Assembly: GCA_021399435.1 (NCBI GenBank)
Contig: JAJTUP010000009.1
Span: 868,001 to 932,000, forward strand
DNA: 64,000 bases
Direction: 5' to 3'
DNA from: Diaporthe sp. PMI_573
Taxonomy: Eukaryota > Ascomycota > Sordariomycetes > Diaporthales > Diaporthaceae
A program made the translations under genes and the position numbers. The notes below the pieces were generated by a model. The model was not told the origin of the DNA. It did no database searches and saw only the letters and a program-made list of their open reading frames with translations. Shown here one piece after another: positions 23,114-32,897 of the stretch (its first letter is position 1; each line of letters opens with the position of its first letter).

Positions 23114-25011
23114 TCAACATACCTCACACACGACGGCCGCGTGCTTCACCCCCATATTCTCGCCAATCCATCCTAGCTTGCTCTGCACATATTCCTTCTG
23201 CTGCGGGGTGACGAACTGGCTCTCGGCCGCCAGGACCAGAGGCCAGATCACCATCAGGTTGGTGATACCCTCGACCGAGCCGGCATCGTCACTTCCACAT
23301 GGTGACCTGGCCCCTTTTGGGGGATCCTTTCCCATTCCTCTCCAGGAACACAGGTATGGGATGCTGGCAATGATATTATGGATGTCCTCCTTCGCAGTCT
23401 GGGACGCAGTCGTCCCAAGATTTTGAGGCCACGGGTCCGTAGATTCGGCCAGCCAATTCGATACATCCGCGATAATGTGGCAGATGAGCAATCGGAACGC
23501 GTACTTATTCAGCCACCGGGTCGCCGTCCACCAGTCCGGATACACGAGGTCTGCGTTCTCGCCCGATTTCGCGAGCCACAGGTTCTTCTTGGTCATGAGG
23601 TCTTCCGATTCGTAATATTGGCTTACACGCCTCTCGAATTCTTGCGCCGTCATGAGAATCTTGACGGCTTTGCGGGTGGCCTCGGAATCTCGCCGTGGTG
23701 ACCCAAGCAGACTAGCCAATTTGGATCGCAAGTCCAACATTCTCATCGAGGTCAGGTGTGGGCGATTGGCGTGGGGAATGCTCGAGGCCTGCGTGGACCA
23801 CCGAACGATGTCCTCGTCCCCTATGACGGTCGACAGGTCGTACTGGCGCAACTTGAGGTGAAACCCGAATTGTCAGCATATGCGGGTGGGGTTGGAAAGG
23901 ATTCCAGTTGGAAACAGTTAGATGATGGCGCAAACTCACCCGCTCTTTCCAAGGGAGTTTGAGATTGAATATACGTACTAGGCTCTCCATGACGAGATCG
24001 AACATCTCTGTGCCATGCTTAGAAGAGAACTGCTCCGGGCCTCTGAGGCGTAGGAGTTCGAGTGCGGCCTTGAAGTGCTGTGTGTATGCAATCTTCTCGG
24101 CGTCGCCATATGCGAGTCCCTATCGTTCGCTCCTCATCAGCATCCTGATATAAGAAGCAAGTCTTTCTCCTTTCTTTTGGTTCTTTCCACCGAGGCACAC
24201 ATACCTCATATACTCCCAGCAAGATTGTCGTAGCCAGAACAGTGTCAGATTTGGCCGACTCCTTGACCTGAAGCGCCTCCCTCAGCCCCCTGACGCCGGC
24301 GCCATAGTACATGTGCGTTGCGACTGCGGCCTCCCTGCAGTTGGGGCGCATGGAGAACGCAGCGATTGAGACGGCGCTGAACATGTCTTGGAAGTACCGT
24401 TTTGACCCTTCTTCCGATGCGAGCAGCGACGGGATAAAAGTCAGCATGCCCATGTCTGACTTGCCGGGGCAGTACACGACGTAGCTGGAGAGGAAGTAGC
24501 AGCGCGCGCGGTCGACCAGCGGCGTATGAATCGACTGCAGGTCGAGGCCCATTACACCGGACAGATCGCCGTCGATGTCAGACGCCGTCAGAGGCCATGT
24601 CGACCCTCGCCTTGCCTTTGTGATGGGGTCCGACAGGTTCCTCCTGTGACCTCCAGGCGCTCCATGGCCATGTGCTACCCCTTTCTGGGCAGGTACCGAG
24701 GACCTTCGCGGCTGTGTGTCCTGCAGGTCGAGCGTGGGAGAGCTTTCGGACGAAGGGGCCGAGTTTGGGCTCCTGGTGTTCGCCGAGTGTTCCTTGAGTG
24801 CAGCCAGCCGCTTGGCCTTGCTTCCCTTCCCGAACTTGGCCTTGATGATTGTCTTTTGCGTCTGGTCCCGCAGTTTAAAGCCCTGTGAGTAACCCGCGCA
24901 TGTCCTTCCCGACTTGAGGCACTTGACGCAGCCCGGCTTTGCCTCGTCGCATTTTATCCTCCTCTCTCGGCAGTTTATACAGGCCCCAGATGGCTTTCCT
25001 GTGTTAACCAT
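23114..25011 (-). CDS. Zn2Cys6 binuclear cluster transcription factor
   Basis: Exons 25011-24205, 24119-23940 and 23851-23114 give about 574 residues. The N-terminal DNA-binding cluster has Cys11, Cys14, Cys21, Cys28, Cys31 and Cys38 (CINCRERRIKC then CVKCLKSGRTC), the classic fungal zinc binuclear cluster. A basic linker (KAKFGKGSKAKRLAALKEH) and a Ser/Pro-rich disordered stretch follow. The remainder is the helical fungal transcription-factor domain of the DUF3468 type (landmarks YYGAGVRGLREALQ, HFKAALELLRLRGPEQF). Intron 2 ends at a non-consensus AAG. The C-terminus is uncertain: reading on gives VCEVC and stop at 23114, but a GTATGT donor at 23122 would allow splicing to a short extra exon. 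Target genes are unknown, and no metabolic cluster surrounds it. Confidence 0.88.
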
Positions 25012-25889
25012 GACGAACAAAGCATATGCTGCGGGTGCTTTGTGGGAGCGAAGAAGGGGGGAGAAGCTCCCTAGACGATGTGGTACATGTGACCAGCAAG
25101 GCTGGAGACTGATGTGTGACTGGAAGTTGTCATGGGAGCGTGACGTGAACGCGACGTCTTGCACGGACAATCATGTGAACGCACGTTCAGCCCAAGGGAA
25201 GGAGCATTCTTAAGCAGGACGGCATACTGCATTGCCACAGCTCTGGTCTGAATTTGTGACGCTGTCAGGCTGAGCCTATCACACCCGGGACGGTCGGATT
25301 AGCTGAAACAAACCACTGCACAGCATCGACATCAAAACAACGTCAGCCACTTTGGCCTCATGTTCATCAGCACATATACCACAGTACCATTATCGCGGCT
25401 GGCCATGCTGGCAATGCTGCAAAGTTGTCCTAGGATGCCCTGACACAGCACACTGGTGTTTCAAACCGAGGTTGGACGGAGACGGCATCTGGTGGATGGT
25501 CAACATGAACAAAACAGGCTGAGCGCCCTTGGCATTCAGGTTTCACATGCTTTTCCGTGCCGGTCTTGCGAGTCTCCCCGCCCAATAACATAGATTAGAC
25601 TCCGCTCTTGGGAGAAGCCTTACCAGCGACAACGTAAGCAATCTCGAAAAATGCCTTGCAGCTCCTCATCAGATGCTGCATTAGGTATGGTGGCCAAGAC
25701 GGCACCTTTCCAGATCCCACCGCTGTCAGAGAGCCGGAAGCTTGGACGAGAGACGGACGTTTGACGATCTGAGTGGCCGGGCCTCCCCTGCTCTCGGAGA
25801 ACTCCCACGCGCCGATCGCGCCGTACACTACCTTTCGCGCCTGCTATCTTGTGCATGTCTCCGGTGCTGCTACCTCCCGTCAAGGCTTA
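25012..25889. other. Promoter side of the Zn2Cys6 gene and 3' flank of the next gene
   Basis: About 0.88 kb without a convincing gene. Open frames here (for example 25595-25828 minus) lack conserved features. No repeats are seen. Confidence 0.5.
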
Positions 25890-26900
25890 TCAACCCTGCG
25901 TCGACTTCTTCCGACCCTTAGCCTTGGACACGTCCTCGTGCGTGACGGGCCGAGCACCTGTCATGGCCGAGAAAACATCGGCATTCTCTTCTGGCGACGG
26001 CAGCGGTGGCGACAGCCGGTCGAGTATTGCTCGCATTCTCATGGCACTAGACTCCCTCCGTGGTTTGTAGTCTGGGTTCCTGTACGCGCCGTTCACGAAG
26101 CAGCCGACCGCCTGGCCAAGTTCGACGCTCTTCCTGCGCATCTTGCCGAACACTGTCTGAGGATGCTCTGGCTCAGCCTGTGCCTGCGATCCCTCGCCCT
26201 CTTCATCCACGGCTGTCAGAACCTGCGCCGAGTCATGGTGTCTTCGTACTGGGCCGTCGGCAGTGACGATCCCTTGACTGCTGCCCCCTGAGCTGCGACC
26301 ATCCTCGTCCGAGGGTCTTGTAACGACGATGGGTGGGATTTCTCGTGTCTCGGGAGATGGCGGCGGGTTTGCTTCAGCTTCCGTATCATCAGAGCTTGGG
26401 TACCCTGATATGGGTCCAAACCAGGTGATCTCGGTCACGTTATCCGCCCACACAAAGGTAGCCGTGTTCGGTCCTGGCAGTCTCCGCCGCCTTCGAGGGA
26501 AGCCTGGAAATCTGATGGGCCCATCAGCTGGGCTGGTGTTCAAGGACGTGATCGGGTTTGCAGGCGTGGAACCTGTCGGTTGCATGGCTCTTGGGGGTTT
26601 GAATATGGCTGGCGTTGCCCTGCGGTGTTCCATGTGCATTGCCCGGTACTTGTTGGGCTTGAAGAGCTCATCGGTTAGGTCACGGACATAATATGACAAT
26701 CCTCGCATGTCACCAAGCGTGAGTCGATATTCTCCCCTTGCAATGACCCTGTCACCGGTTTCTGGACAGTTTTTCCTGGTTGCCGAGACAATGAACTCTG
26801 CAATCTCACCGAAAACATGCTCCACCTCATCTCGAGGGACGAAGACCGGATTGTGCTGGGATTCGAGAGGGTACTTTTTGTCCAATGCGGAATGTGCCAT
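25890..26900 (-). CDS. Hypothetical protein, fungal, 336 residues
   Basis: An intronless open frame. I start it at the ATG at 26900 (MAHSALDKK); an upstream in-frame ATG at 27104 adds 68 residues rich in hydrophobic low-complexity sequence that looks like leader. The first 110 residues look globular and conserved in character (EHVFGEIAEFIVSATRKN, LTLGDMRGLSYYVRDLTDEL). The rest is low-complexity and Pro/Ser/Glu-rich, with a basic patch (FPRRRRRLPG) that could be a nuclear localisation signal, and a basic C-terminal tail (SKAKGRKKSTQG). No known domain recognised. It is divergent from the RRM-like gene. Coding status rests on length, frame and composition. Confidence 0.65.
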   Translation of the reverse strand: MAHSALDKKYPLESQHNPVFVPRDEVEHVFGEIAEFIVSATRKNCPETGDRVIARGEYRLTLGDMRGLSYYVRDLTDELFKPNKYRAMHMEHRRATPAIFKPPRAMQPTGSTPANPITSLNTSPADGPIRFPGFPRRRRRLPGPNTATFVWADNVTEITWFGPISGYPSSDDTEAEANPPPSPETREIPPIVVTRPSDEDGRSSGGSSQGIVTADGPVRRHHDSAQVLTAVDEEGEGSQAQAEPEHPQTVFGKMRRKSVELGQAVGCFVNGAYRNPDYKPRRESSAMRMRAILDRLSPPLPSPEENADVFSAMTGARPVTHEDVSKAKGRKKSTQG

Positions 26901-28147
26901 GTAAGCTGTGTTATGAAGTATGCTATAGGAAAATGATGAAGTGATTCTTAGGTGATCATTCCTCGGGGCTTGGAATGAAGGTTTGGTGGGATGGACAGGG
27001 ACGAGGAGGTAAGAGGCAGAGGAAAGGCCGGAAAGGAAGCAGAAGATGACTGGGAGAGCAATGTTGTGATCCCATAGTACGTTCTGACAGCAAGAGGAAG
27101 GCACGAAAAGATATCTATCATGTATCTTGCCTTCACTACTGTGCAGAAGGCAGGCCTAGCAGGACAGAGCCAGTAGCAACAAGCATGTGCCCGCCGCCAC
27201 CACTTCTGTCCCAGCAGCAACAGGGGAGTAAAGCAGGCCAATAGATAGTGAAATGGAAATAGTAGGTGGAAAAAAGTCAAATTCGGTAACCAGAGTAGGG
27301 AGCCCTGTGGATGTGGGGAAAGACAAACGAAGGAATAGACTGCACCTCCAAATAGGAGCAACTGCAAGAGATGTAACATGCAAGCAGGGAAGAAGAGCCG
27401 CCAGATTATAGACCATAGCAATGGCGAGCCACCCCAGTGTGGCTGACTTCCTTCTCTCCTACCTAGACACTCAAGTGACAATGAACTTAGCTGTGTCTTG
27501 TCTTGGAGGAGAGTGTTGCCTGTGAGTTGCTGGCCCCTTTCCAACACCAAAGAGAACACGAGTTGTGCGTGGGCCTCACGTACCCAGCAAACACTTGGAA
27601 TCCAAAGAGGAGCATAGCATGATTCAATCCAGAAGTTTCCAATTTCCGGAAGTCCTTTTTCGGGAATGCGCAACACACCGGTAGAGCAATCTTGTGTCGG
27701 GGAGTGTCTATCCACACTGGGTGCTGCAAGTCCTGATTGGAGTGGTTAAGACACTTGAGCACAGGGTTTGTGAGTCCCAAGGCTCAATCTCTGTGAGAAA
27801 TAATCGTTAATTCTATGTCCGGTAATTTGGGTGGCGGAGAGGATGCTTGGTGATGGTTCACCCGGAGCAGGTTGTTGGTGACTTTGAATACTGCCATGGA
27901 AGCTGTCGGGCTAACAGGGCAAGCTGCAAGTCTAGAGCCGGGTTGATAGCAGCTCACCCCTGTCCAGCTTATCGTTATCTGCTCAGGGTCCTCCAAGTTA
28001 TTTTCCTGGCGCTAGTTTCTGCAGCCAAGTTCAGCTGTGAATGTCAAAAACAGTACTGGCTGCATTTGTCACCCGGCCTGAGACCACACCCAGAGTCTTT
28101 GTCTAACTCTTGATGGCAGTACGAAGTCACCGAGACGACAGGGAGTC
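26901..28147. other. Divergent intergenic region
   Basis: 1.25 kb between the hypothetical gene (minus) and the RRM-like gene (plus). An open frame on minus at 26948-27715 is rich in Leu/Ser/Cys without any motif and is most likely leader or promoter sequence. Confidence 0.45.
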
Positions 28148-29896
28148 ATGACCGATGCACCCATCACAGAGACCGCTCAAAAGGCTGAGGAATACTATAC
28201 CCGCCTACACATTGCCCCTCTAGACCCCGAGCTCCTCAAGGTCATCGTACCACAAGCTGCCCTCTCCAAAGCCCGCGCAATCTCCTACCATACCCTCCAG
28301 GCCTTCCCCGAGCGGCCGTACGGTTTCATCGAACTCCCCTCTACCGACGCTCAGAAAATCAAGAACAAACTCAACGGGGCGGTCCTGAAAGGCCTCAAGA
28401 TTCGGGTTGAACCAGCCCGACCGGACAATATGCCAAAACCTGATCCAGACGCCGTCGCTGGAGCTGCAGCAGGTGGTGACTCGGAGCGCAAGCCCAGGAA
28501 GTCTAAGACGGAGAAGCGGGAGAAGAAGAGGAAGCGAGATCCTCAAGAAATTGCGGGCATCGAGCTAGAAGAGGGCCGCAAAGTCAAGCGCGGCTGGACA
28601 GTCACGCCCGACGAGGCAAAGGCCAAGAAGAAGAAGGAAAAGGAGAGAGAAAGGGCAAAGTCCAAGTCAGGAGACGCCAAAAAGGAGAAGAAGGAGGGCA
28701 AAGATAAGAAGGACAAGAAGAAGAGGCGGAGAGATGCCGAATCTGAATACACCGATGGACCCGAATGCTTGGTGAAGACGCAGCTTCCCCCGAACAAGCG
28801 TGACGTGGCGGCTGGTGACTCCCAAGGCGAAACAAAAAAGTCAAAGAAACACAAGAAGCACGAAGTTGTCGTCCACGAATTTGAGAACACAACAAAGTTC
28901 CCCACATACTTCAAGGCTTCCAAGGGCGCCACTACATCCGGAGCTGGATACGACTTCCTGGAGGGCAAGGGCTGGGTGGACAGCAATGGAAACGTGGTTG
29001 AGAAGATCAAAAGCACCAGACCTAGAGGCCTACCAAAGACCCAAGTTGAGAAGAAGACTGTCGAGGAGGATGACGAGGATGACACTACTAGCAGCAGTGG
29101 AAGCTCTTCAGAAGAGGAGGGGGAGGAGGATTCCGAGGCCGAGGAACACGGTGTTGTTTCGAAGAAGGAGCATAAAGCTGCGCATCCGGCCCTCAAGTCT
29201 TTGGCTATCGACATTGCGACTACCACCGGCTTGGAGAGCCCCCAGGATTCAGCTCGACCCAAGTCTTCAAGCTCAGCTAGGAGCCTGACAATCAGGATAC
29301 CCCCGGCAACCCCCTCCTCCCACAAAGTCCACCCCCTCGAAGCTTTATACAAACGACAACAGCAAGGCGAAGCAGCTGATAAAGCAGACACGGGAGGTGA
29401 CCAGCCTTTCTCGTTCTTCAGCGGACAAGATGTTGAGGAAGAGGATGGCGATGACGATGACCTTGGCCAAGGTGAGGTGGTGGATGGCTCTGGGGTAGAC
29501 AATGACGAGAACAGCAGCCAGGCTGGTCTCTCCCAGAGCACCCAGCTGCCCATGACTCCTTTCTCCAAGCAGGACTTCGAGTGGCGAGGTACGCGGAGTG
29601 CAGCTCCCACCCCGGATACTGCACACCCCAGCCGGTATTCAAGGATATGGCCACTCAGAGATGACAGGGAGGACAGCCCAGGCATTGCAGAGGGTGAAGA
29701 GCATGAGGGTCAATTGAACAGCCCTGGAGGCGCCGGACCAGAGAACAAAGGGGAGGGAGAACCCACCAACCCCAACACCGACTTCCAGAAGTGGTTCTAC
29801 GAGAATCGAGGTGACATCAATCGGTCTTGGACGAGGAGGAGAAAGACGGCCGCCAAGCAGAAGAGGTACCGGGAGAACAAGGCCCGGGCCACCTGA
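28148..29896 (+). CDS. RRM-containing, lysine- and acid-rich nucleolar-like protein
   Basis: An intronless frame of 582 residues. The N-terminus contains a recognisable RNA-recognition motif between about residues 14 and 92: LHIAPLDPELL resembles the first strand, RPYGFIELPS the RNP1 strand, and KLNGAVLKGLKIRVEPARP the last helix and strand. A very basic segment (alternating KKEK and RERAKSK) follows at about 115-205, then acidic serine-rich blocks (TTSSSGSSSEEEGEEDSEAE; EEEDGDDDDLG). The C-terminus (FQKWFYENRGDINRSWTRRR) is a conserved-looking basic module. The layout of RRM, charged middle and basic C-terminal box resembles NOL8-type ribosome-biogenesis proteins, but that is a pattern match only. 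Nucleolar location is inferred from composition. Confidence 0.75.
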   Translation: MTDAPITETAQKAEEYYTRLHIAPLDPELLKVIVPQAALSKARAISYHTLQAFPERPYGFIELPSTDAQKIKNKLNGAVLKGLKIRVEPARPDNMPKPDPDAVAGAAAGGDSERKPRKSKTEKREKKRKRDPQEIAGIELEEGRKVKRGWTVTPDEAKAKKKKEKERERAKSKSGDAKKEKKEGKDKKDKKKRRRDAESEYTDGPECLVKTQLPPNKRDVAAGDSQGETKKSKKHKKHEVVVHEFENTTKFPTYFKASKGATTSGAGYDFLEGKGWVDSNGNVVEKIKSTRPRGLPKTQVEKKTVEEDDEDDTTSSSGSSSEEEGEEDSEAEEHGVVSKKEHKAAHPALKSLAIDIATTTGLESPQDSARPKSSSSARSLTIRIPPATPSSHKVHPLEALYKRQQQGEAADKADTGGDQPFSFFSGQDVEEEDGDDDDLGQGEVVDGSGVDNDENSSQAGLSQSTQLPMTPFSKQDFEWRGTRSAAPTPDTAHPSRYSRIWPLRDDREDSPGIAEGEEHEGQLNSPGGAGPENKGEGEPTNPNTDFQKWFYENRGDINRSWTRRRKTAAKQKRYRENKARAT

Positions 29897-30694
29897 TAGC
29901 GCCACTCAACCAGTCACGTATCTAGGTAATCAGGCATTTGCATAGATTTCTCAACAGCCCATGCGATTAATTCCTTGCCATTATGATGGGTTCATTCATG
30001 TTCAAATTCATTATGAAGTATGGCTGTATGCTACTGCCATGTATCGTTGAAGCAGCCTGCAGACGATGTGTGCTTGATGTGCTTTTGTTGCATGCAGATG
30101 GGGTTGCCTCCATCCCCTAAATATGTTGGTCATCCGTCCTTCCTCCATAAATATGTTGTTATCGTACAGATCTAGTTCATGTTGCGATCCAAATCCACCA
30201 AATCAATGACTTCAGGACCAGGCCGGCCACGTTTGCCCACCAGAAGATGGCCTCAATCCAGAATCCAGGGAGATAATCCTGGCAGAACCCCCCTGGCCTC
30301 AAGCCTGTTTCCTTGAAGCATGCCAACTCCTCAAAGCAGAAGGACTCCTAAATCAGACGGGCTCCTTAAGGCAGATCAAAGCAGGACTCCTCAAATTAGA
30401 AGGACTCCTCAAAGCAAACAAAACCCTGAAGCAGACGGACTCCTTGAATCAGACAGACTCCTCAAGGCAAGGAGCAAGGAAACGAGAGGACTCTGCAGCG
30501 CAATAGAGGAAAAAACAAACGCACATGCCAGTGCCGTATGCAGAAGCTCAAGTGGCCATAAAGCTCTGAGAGCACGAAGATGAGTATGGCGAAACGATAG
30601 AGGCTGTAAAAAGACGAGGGGAGGCATGAAATCCAAGCGTGATGTAAGACAAGGTACTGTGAGTCTGTCCAAAACGTTGATGACCCTGTGGACT
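29897..30694. other. Convergent 3' region holding a minisatellite
   Basis: About 0.8 kb between two convergent stops. It contains the 18-bp tandem repeat listed separately. A plus-strand open frame at 30320-30583 is simply the translation of that repeat. Confidence 0.55.
30326..30474. repeat. Degenerate 18-bp minisatellite
   Basis: Units resemble ACTCCTCAAAGCAGAAGG. The ACTCC (or GCTCC) landmark recurs at 30326, 30344, 30361, 30386, 30404, 30439 and 30457; most steps are 18 bp, with two longer steps of 25 and 35 bp from divergence or indels. Because the period is a multiple of three, it translates as an imperfect hexapeptide repeat, which explains the open frame on plus. Confidence 0.75.
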
Positions 30695-31852
30695 CTAAGG
30701 CTCATTCGCTCTGCCTCGGGAAGGTGACGCCAACTCAATCTGGAAAGTTGGCTTGGGATACTGCGTGAAAGGGGATCCGGTACCGGTATTTCCGGTAGTA
30801 GCACTGCTGGCGGTGGCTAGCGGGCTGTAGTTCTGTGCAGCAGGGCCCGGCTCGCCCTCCGGGTTTGAGAGCTGGACGGCATCACAGAGCTCCGTCAATA
30901 TGGAAGCTCTTGTGTCCGACAGCGCAACAGTCTCACCAGAGACCGCAGGTGGTAACAGCAGCTCTCGAGACTGAAACTGACGGATAGTCTCCTCTTTAGG
31001 AGGTGGGGTGGGAGGCGTGTCCGACAAGGGGCTGACTGAACGAGGAGCAGACTGGAATGATATTCTGCTCATGCCACTGACTCTGCTGCTGATGCGATTG
31101 GGTCGACCAGAAGGCGGGACGGGGAAGCCAAGAGGCAAGGTCTGGTAACGGCTGTCTTTGAAGGAGCTCTGTTGTGCAATTGTCGGAACGGGTCTGGCTG
31201 GTCCAGGGTATGGTGTCGGCGGTCGTCGAGGCTGTCTCTCTAAGTCGTCTAGCTCAAACTCCTCGGGATCAGGTAGGCGACTCGGCAACTGAGCAGTAGA
31301 CTTCTTTCTGATGGTCGGAAACCGCATGACAGGCCAGCGAAAGGACGGCCAATGAAGAGTCCAGCGGAAGAACAGAGGCTGCCTTGGGATACAGGCTCGG
31401 GGAAGGGCTCTTGGTGATCCGTATAGGACAAGACCAAGTCCAGCTAGGCTGAACACAAGGACCGCAATACTCACGATCAGCCAGGCTGAGTAACCGACTG
31501 GTACAGGCTTGCCAATCTGGTTCAGGATAGTCATTACCGCACCCGTTGCGGTGATTGACAGGAGACTGAATGCAATCAAGGAAATGGAGACAATGAAATG
31601 GAGATATGGCCTCACACCACTGTGCTGCTCCTGTCCATGTCCCTCGTTGCTCGGTGATTGCATTGACGCCTCTATGGGCAGAGGAGTGTTGTCGTTGACG
31701 ATGTGGTCGAAGTCAGGCATCCTGGACGGAGGCCGACTTAAAGTAGCGCCCACCCCAGGGATGGAGGTGATGTGGTTGCCTGGCCCAGTACAACCCATGA
31801 TTGAGAGGGAGGACCGAAGTTCTCCACTCTCACGGGCTTGATGAGTTGCCAT
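30695..31852 (-). CDS. Hypothetical membrane protein with two transmembrane segments
   Basis: An intronless frame of 385 residues. Two hydrophobic helices lie at about residues 87-110 (FIVSISLIAFSLLSITATGA) and 123-147 (WLIVSIAVLVFSLAGLGLVL), separated by a short loop, so both termini are probably on the same side. The N-terminal 80 residues and the C-terminal 240 residues are hydrophilic. The C-terminal part is Pro/Ser/Arg-rich and looks disordered (PPTPYPGPARPVPT; SPLSDTPPTPPPKEE), with many potential phosphorylation and SH3-binding sites. I do not recognise a family. It is divergent from the ADCK2-like kinase gene. Confidence 0.7.
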   Translation of the reverse strand: MATHQARESGELRSSLSIMGCTGPGNHITSIPGVGATLSRPPSRMPDFDHIVNDNTPLPIEASMQSPSNEGHGQEQHSGVRPYLHFIVSISLIAFSLLSITATGAVMTILNQIGKPVPVGYSAWLIVSIAVLVFSLAGLGLVLYGSPRALPRACIPRQPLFFRWTLHWPSFRWPVMRFPTIRKKSTAQLPSRLPDPEEFELDDLERQPRRPPTPYPGPARPVPTIAQQSSFKDSRYQTLPLGFPVPPSGRPNRISSRVSGMSRISFQSAPRSVSPLSDTPPTPPPKEETIRQFQSRELLLPPAVSGETVALSDTRASILTELCDAVQLSNPEGEPGPAAQNYSPLATASSATTGNTGTGSPFTQYPKPTFQIELASPSRGRANEP

Positions 31853-32897
31853 TGTTGACTTCTTCCTGCATAATTAGTCAGTGATAGTCCAACCAGAATC
31901 TTGAGAAGTCCACACTCTATGTCTTGCAGATACTAAATTGGTTACATACCTTATGCTAGGAGATGAAAACCCTCAGCGAAGCAGGTGTTGTTCAATGTAT
32001 GTCGCCAGGAACTGCCTAACTATGTCAATACAGGTCGATAGAGATAGAAGAAGGTGATGAAGGTGAGTGAGAAGGCAGTTTAAGAATGTTTGTACGCACA
32101 AATGCCCCAATTTCAGAGACTGAATTGTCGTGTTGTCAAAATTGTCGAGAGTGTCGTGATGAGGCGACGAGCGATGCACGCGACCGTGGCTGACAAGACT
32201 AGGAAAGCTTATGGAACTTCTCGAAACCGTAGAGGAACTGGAGTAACTTTGAGTCCTGATCAGAAATCAAGCTGGCAGAAATTGCAACTGGTTGCGCGAC
32301 AAGTGTGGTCAAAGATACCGACAGAATTGTTGATGCTGGAAGAGTTCCCATCGAAGGTCTTGGTAGCAGACTTGACTGATTGAGAGCTGTGGAAAAGCTT
32401 CCAGGGAAAACAGCAAAACCCCCCAGCGAACCCCCCCCCTCCATCTGTGGCCCAGGCTCGACATCAAGTTTGTGCCTGTGAAGGAGGAGGGAGAGCACCA
32501 TAGGTAAATAAACCATCTTGTTTACATAGCCCACATGACTTTGGTTGGGTGTACTATAGTATGTCTGTTAATATATTCATCCTCACATACGACAAAATTA
32601 TTTGCATTCTCCCATCGTGTTCCAACAACATATAATTCTACTCCTTTAGGGAGGGGAGTACTCACTGTGATGCTCTCAGGGTACCTGTCCCCGGTCAGCC
32701 GAAGTTTAGCCAGCTTCCGGGTGCACGGACCACAACGCCGCAACACTACGTCACTGGCTGTTAATCGTAGAGCTCTGGTTCGACATGTGCCGAACGACTT
32801 ACTTGCGCCTCTCCCAGTCGTCATTCTGCCCGGTCATGACAACCCCGTGAGACAGGACCACTACTATGTTGCAACACAGAGCACCAAGTTCTTCGAG
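31853..32897. other. Divergent intergenic region, membrane protein / ABC1 kinase
   Basis: About 1.05 kb. The plus-strand frame that becomes the kinase gene stays open upstream to 32535, but residues before 32898 lack conserved character and probably represent the 5' leader. A short C run is present near 32431-32440. No other gene seen. Confidence 0.45.

Noticed and set aside
26948..27715. A 255-residue minus-strand open frame
   Set aside because: Leu/Ser/Cys-rich low-complexity translation upstream of the hypothetical gene; more likely leader or promoter sequence.
28543..29685. A 380-residue minus-strand open frame inside the RRM-like gene
   Set aside because: A shadow of the Lys/Glu-rich coding strand, giving Ser/Leu/Phe-rich nonsense.
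30320..30583. An 87-residue plus-strand open frame with hexapeptide repeats
   Set aside because: It is the translation of the 18-bp minisatellite and has no other support.
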